From: Phycisphaerae bacterium
GTDB lineage: Bacteria; Planctomycetota; Phycisphaerae; UBA1845; PWPN01
Reading direction: 5' to 3'
Assembly: GCA_035384605.1 (NCBI GenBank)
Contig: DAOOIV010000002.1
Coordinates: forward strand, 1 to 64,000
DNA length: 64,000 nucleotides
A program made the position numbers and the translations under genes. Positions within the stretch are counted from its first letter, which is position 1, and the number at the start of each line of letters is the position of its first letter. Below, piece after piece: positions 60,397 to 64,000 of the stretch. The notes beneath the pieces were generated by a model. That model saw nothing but the letters and a program-made list of their open reading frames with translations, ran no database searches and had not been told where the DNA came from.

Positions 60397-61470
60397 ATGG
60401 GCAAACGCAAAAAGACGATCACTTACAAAGACAGCGGCGTGGACATCGACGCGAACGACGTCATGGTCGAGCTGATCAAGCCCATCGTTCGCAGCACCTA
60501 CGGCCCCCGCGTGTTCGGCAAGCACGGCGGTTTCGCCGGCCTGTTCCGCCTCGATTACTGCGAAGCTCTGTTCAAACGCAACTACAAGGAGCCCGTCCTC
60601 GTCGCCTGCACCGACGGCGTCGGCAGCAAAATTCTGCTGGCCCGCGACTCCGGTCACTACGACACCGTCGGCATTGACCTGGTGGCCATGAACGTCAACG
60701 ACATGCTGACCCTCGGGGCCGAGCCCCTCTTCTTTCTCGATTACGTGGCTGTTAACAAGCTTGATCCCAAACGTGTCGCCCAGATCGTGGCCGGAATCGC
60801 CGCCGGATGCCGCGAATCAGATTGCTCCCTCATCGGCGGCGAGACGGCTGAGCTGCCCGACATCTACAAACCCGACGACTTCGATCTGGCCGGATTTGCC
60901 GTCGGCGTAGTCGAACGAAAGAAGATCATCGACGGTTCCGAAATCGAGGCCGGCGACTTGATCATCGGCCTGCCCTCGACCGGCCTCCATTCCAACGGCT
61001 ACGCTCTCGCCCGGCGGCTGGTCTTCAAAGAAGCCCGGCTTAAGTATGATTCAGTAGTGCCGATGATCGGCGGGCCGATCGGCGACGAGCTCCTCCGTCC
61101 AACGCGGATCTACGTTATGCCCGTGCTCGACCTTCTGCACAACTATAGGGTCAAGCGCGTCGTCCGCGGCATGGCCCACATCACTGGCGGCGGCCTGCCC
61201 GGCAACGTCGACCGCGTCATCCCCGACGGCCTCAAGGCCGTGATCAACACTAAGAGCTGGACGCCCCCGCCTGTTTTCCGCTACCTGCAATCCCTCGGCG
61301 TGAGACGCGACGAAATGTTCCGGGTCTTCAACATGGGAATAGGCTACATCCTCATCGTCCGACCGGCCTTCGCCCACTCCATCGTCGGTCGCTTCCGCCG
61401 CCGCCATCAACTTGACGCCCTCATCATCGGCCGGATCGAAAAAGGCCCGACCACCGTGGAACTCGTTTAG
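60397..61470 (+). CDS. purM: phosphoribosylformylglycinamidine cyclo-ligase
   Basis: Fifth step of purine synthesis, forming aminoimidazole ribotide (357 aa). Family signatures: TYKDSGVDIDANDVMVELI, GFAGLFRLDYCEALFKRN, LVACTDGVGSKILLA, VGIDLVAMNVNDMLTLGAEPLFFLDYVA, CSLIGGETAELPDIY, LPSTGLHSNGYALAR and AHITGGGLPGNVDRVIP. No partner pur gene is adjacent. Nothing truncated. Confidence 0.95.
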   Translation: MGKRKKTITYKDSGVDIDANDVMVELIKPIVRSTYGPRVFGKHGGFAGLFRLDYCEALFKRNYKEPVLVACTDGVGSKILLARDSGHYDTVGIDLVAMNVNDMLTLGAEPLFFLDYVAVNKLDPKRVAQIVAGIAAGCRESDCSLIGGETAELPDIYKPDDFDLAGFAVGVVERKKIIDGSEIEAGDLIIGLPSTGLHSNGYALARRLVFKEARLKYDSVVPMIGGPIGDELLRPTRIYVMPVLDLLHNYRVKRVVRGMAHITGGGLPGNVDRVIPDGLKAVINTKSWTPPPVFRYLQSLGVRRDEMFRVFNMGIGYILIVRPAFAHSIVGRFRRRHQLDALIIGRIEKGPTTVELV

Positions 61471-61948
61471 CTATCGGTCATGGTGATCGGGCCATCAGCA
61501 ATTGCTCGGCCCACCTGCTCCGCAACCCGCACCACCTCCGGATCACCACGTGTGTTCTCGTCCCGCACCGAGCACCCGGACAGACTGCGCGCTCTTTGAC
61601 AACCAAAGATTGGTCGCTCAGCACGAAAACCCCGCGGCTCGTCCAGCGAAACAAACCCAAATGTCAAAATGGAGAATCTCTCCCCCTCGCTTGTTTTTCC
61701 GAAGCCTCAAATCTGAAATCCCTGATCTCCCTCTCCCCGACCGCGCTGAACGAACCCACCGTGGATAACTCCGCAACACCCGTTCTCGGCGGAGATTAGG
61801 GCAGGAATCTGCCCTTCGCAAGGCTCAATCCGGCCATCCTCCCAATACCCTCTCGGAGACCTTGTGACCGCACCAACCCCGATGGCGAACCGAACACTCC
61901 GCGACATCACACCTTCAATCCCATTCGCGCTACCGTTAGGATGACGTC
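61471..61948. other. 478-bp intergenic stretch, no gene seen
   Basis: No supportable gene. It includes a CTCAAATCTGAAATCCC run at 61706-61730 (cf. 53021-53045) and one minus-strand TTATCCACG site at 61760-61768, identical to the dnaA-leader site. A single such site is not evidence of an origin. Confidence 0.45.
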
Positions 61949-63409
61949 ATGGCTGGAAGCATTCTTCTCGTTGACGCCGACCCCCAAATCCGGCAGCTGG
62001 TCGAATCGGCCTGCTCCGACCTCTCAGTCGCCCTGAGGGTCGTCGAAACGCTCGACGAGGCTTTCCAGACCATCGAGGCGTCGCCCCCCGACGTCACCCT
62101 CCTTGATATGGGTTCCCCCGAAGGAGCCGGCCTTACGATGCTCGTGCAGCTTCGAGCCCGATGGCCAAGGCTTTGTGCCGTCCTGATCGCCGAGCGGGCC
62201 CGCAGCGACCAGGCCATTGAGGCCATCAAACACGGGGCCATCGATTATCTCCTCAAGCCGCTTCGCCGCGAGGATCTCATCCATCACCTCAGCAACGCCC
62301 TGCGGATCAGCCACGACATGATCGTCCCTGCGGTTTACGAAAGCTCCGATCGCGACCAGCCTGTTGACCGAATCGTGGGACAGTCTCCGGCGATCCACGA
62401 AGTCTTCAAACTCATTGGCCTGATTGCCCCTCGTGAAGTGAACGTACTCATCACCGGCGAAAGCGGCACCGGAAAGGAACTCGTCGCCCGGGCCATCTAT
62501 CAGCACAGCCGGCGAAAAGATCGGCCCTTCCTCGCCGTCAACTGCGCCGCCATCCCCGAAACGCTGCTCGAGAGCGAGCTCTTCGGAAACGAAAAAGGCG
62601 CCTACACCGGCGCCGACGTCCGCCGCATCGGCAAGTTCGAGCAGTGCAACTCCGGCACCCTCCTGCTCGACGAAATCGGCGATCTGCCCCTCTCCACCCA
62701 GGCCAAGCTGCTTCGAGTCCTTCAGGATGGCACCTTCCAGCGACTTGGCGGGAACGAAACGATCCACTGCGACGTGCGAATCCTCGCCTCTACAAACCAA
62801 CCCATCGAGCAAATGATCGCCGAACGACGCTTCCGCCAGGACCTTTTTTATCGCCTCAAAGTCGCTTCCATCCACCTGCCCCCTCTGCGGGATCGCGACG
62901 TCGACGCCGTCCTGCTGGCCCACTATTTCGTTCGTCGATTCAACCCCCAGATCGGCTCGAACGTGCAGAAGTTCTCCCCCGAGGTGATCTCCGCGTTCCT
63001 GAACTACCCCTGGCCGGGCAACGTCCGCGAGCTGGAGAATGTGATCAAGGCCTCCCTCGTTGTCGCCCGCGGTTCCGTGTTCCAGATCGGGTTCTTGCCG
63101 GAGCCCATTCGCGCCTGTGCCCGGGCTGGAGCACCCGCGCCCCTCGAGCCCCAGCCCGACGCCCACACTGAGGCCCGCGAACCCCATCTTCGAGAACTGT
63201 GTGCCCGGTTACTCGATCATCAGCAGTTCCATGGTCAGCTATATGAGCGAGTAATTCAGACCGCCGAGCGGGAGGTCATCCGCGCCTGCCTGGCACGCAC
63301 CAACGGCCAAATGGCCCCAGCCGCAAGGCTCCTGGGAATCACCCGAACCACCCTCCGAAAAAAAATGGCAGAGCTCAACATCAAGATCCGCAGGTCAGTC
63401 TCAGAATGA
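61949..63409 (+). CDS. sigma-54-dependent response regulator (NtrC family)
   Basis: A 486-residue two-component activator. The receiver has acidic residues D9/D11, phospho-acceptor D53 and the conserved K103. The AAA+ core has Walker A GESGTGKE (170-177), GAYTGA (217-222, the sigma-54-contact loop, usually GAFTGA) and Walker B GTLLLDEIGDL. A C-terminal Fis-type helix-turn-helix (TAEREVIRACLARTNGQMAPAARLLGITRTTLRKKM) is complete. No sensor kinase is adjacent, so its signal is unknown. Activates promoters read by sigma-54 (RpoN). Confidence 0.93.
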   Translation: MAGSILLVDADPQIRQLVESACSDLSVALRVVETLDEAFQTIEASPPDVTLLDMGSPEGAGLTMLVQLRARWPRLCAVLIAERARSDQAIEAIKHGAIDYLLKPLRREDLIHHLSNALRISHDMIVPAVYESSDRDQPVDRIVGQSPAIHEVFKLIGLIAPREVNVLITGESGTGKELVARAIYQHSRRKDRPFLAVNCAAIPETLLESELFGNEKGAYTGADVRRIGKFEQCNSGTLLLDEIGDLPLSTQAKLLRVLQDGTFQRLGGNETIHCDVRILASTNQPIEQMIAERRFRQDLFYRLKVASIHLPPLRDRDVDAVLLAHYFVRRFNPQIGSNVQKFSPEVISAFLNYPWPGNVRELENVIKASLVVARGSVFQIGFLPEPIRACARAGAPAPLEPQPDAHTEAREPHLRELCARLLDHQQFHGQLYERVIQTAEREVIRACLARTNGQMAPAARLLGITRTTLRKKMAELNIKIRRSVSE

Positions 63410-63752
63410 ATAAATAACGATCTTCGTGGACGTTTAGCGATCTACGTGGCTATTTACTAGCCAGATATGGCCGACACTGTCTCGCCTCCCGTTTTCTTAA
63501 ACTATTGTTTCAAAATCACTTACAGAAACAAGTGAGGCTTGGACCATTGGCACGGCAGATGCCAGATCTGGAACCTGCGGAGAGCCTGTCTGTTCGACAA
63601 CCCTCGTGCGCGGCTTTGGGGAGTCAACTGTCCACAAGGGTTGTCGAACTGTTGGCGGATTCCGGGATCAGGATGGCTTCATGGACCGGCTCCGGTTACC
63701 GCTGGCACGACGGCCCCGGGGAGGGCAGCATCAGCCGAAGGAGGACTTGCCA
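63410..63752. other. 343-bp intergenic stretch, no gene seen
   Basis: No supportable gene. A GGAGG ribosome site near 63740 serves the next gene. A direct pair GATCTTCGTGG / GATCTACGTGG (63420-63450) lies near the left end. Confidence 0.45.
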
Positions 63753-64000
63753 ATGACAGGGTATACAACATCTGCGGATTGGAGAACCGATACGCCTCCC
63801 TCCGGCATTCCTGTGCCCGCTCGCGTCACTGAAGGGCGCGGTGATTCTTCATTGCCATTGGAGATCTTGGATGAATTGCGCCAGATTCTCCTTGAACGCC
63901 GCGCGTCCCTCTCCCAACAGCTTGCTGCACTCGAAGCAGAGGCAGCCGTCTGCCAATCCCGCCTGTCAAGCAGCCCGGCAGACCCCGCAGACAGGCGACG
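63753..64000 (+). CDS. partial gene, possibly DksA/TraR-like, cut by the window end
   Basis: An open frame from ATG 63753, with a strong GAAGGAGG ribosome site about 9 bp upstream, and no stop before the window ends. The first 82 residues are visible: a Thr/Pro/Gly-rich start, then LEILDELRQILLERRASLSQ and QLAALEAEAAVCQSRL. The helical part resembles the coiled coil of DksA/TraR proteins, which bind RNA polymerase; a zinc finger would be further downstream. This identity is a guess. Confidence 0.5.
   Translation, partial: MTGYTTSADWRTDTPPSGIPVPARVTEGRGDSSLPLEILDELRQILLERRASLSQQLAALEAEAAVCQSRLSSSPADPADRR

Noticed and set aside
61760..61768. A DnaA-box-like site (minus-strand TTATCCACG) near the sigma-54 activator gene
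   Set aside because: It is a single site with no cluster, so it is probably chance.

Overview
The window is GC-rich bacterial chromosome that most resembles a planctomycete, probably of the Phycisphaerae type. This is inferred from lineage hallmarks: two pseudopilin-like proteins with the processing-associated H-X9-DG ending, three membrane proteins carrying the zinc ribbon CxxCGY-x-L-x-GL-x4-5-CPECG, a short protein of the 'PFEPLRIGLSDGR' type, giant exported proteins, and intergenic DNA full of short palindromes and low-complexity direct repeats. No rRNA, tRNA, CRISPR array, prophage or insertion sequence was recognised.

Layout. 0-6.4 kb: pseudopilin, small hypothetical, a purine-deaminase-like amidohydrolase with an inserted MshEN-like domain, a YhcH-type protein, pterin carbinolamine dehydratase, and a free-standing Clp N-domain protein coupled to a coiled-coil membrane protein. 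6.5-9.9 kb: a zinc uptake locus, with a ribbon-helix-helix/zinc-ribbon candidate regulator followed by znuA-znuC-znuB joined by ATGA overlaps. 10-22.7 kb: an HGSNAT-like membrane acyltransferase, then two overlapping giant exported proteins (1165 and 2591 aa) sharing a repeated module and preceded by a strongly structured leader. 23.7-28 kb: second pseudopilin, LmbE-type deacetylase, two lipoproteins, tandem GNAT protein. 28-30.5 kb: dnaA with a candidate oriC, then thymidine kinase.

30.9-40.5 kb: a mixed set comprising a hypothetical protein, an HDAC-family deacetylase, two zinc-ribbon membrane proteins, a nuclease, a sugar-nucleotide epimerase, a D-2-hydroxyacid dehydrogenase, cysC, an M20 peptidase and a DUF547 lipoprotein. 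41.3-44.8 kb: a tight rimO-pgsA-pgpA-uppP operon combining ribosome modification, phosphatidylglycerol synthesis and undecaprenyl-phosphate recycling. 45-51.3 kb: a FapA/DUF342 protein, an orphan P-loop ATPase, a metallopeptidase plus ATP-grasp ligase pair, and a 21-residue lysine-rich peptide gene missed by ordinary length cut-offs. 51.5-64 kb: mnmE, a third zinc-ribbon membrane protein, nucleoside hydrolase, galK, trpD, a phosphatase-superfamily lipoprotein, an SprA-like metalloprotease, purM, an NtrC-type sigma-54 activator, and a gene cut by the window end.

Most genes are housekeeping and stand alone or in pairs. The best candidates for new biology are the domain-inserted amidohydrolase, the zinc regulator whose promoter resembles that of znuA, the modular giant proteins with their structured leader, the metallopeptidase/ATP-grasp pair and the lysine-rich mini-protein. 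No single large undescribed system is evident.
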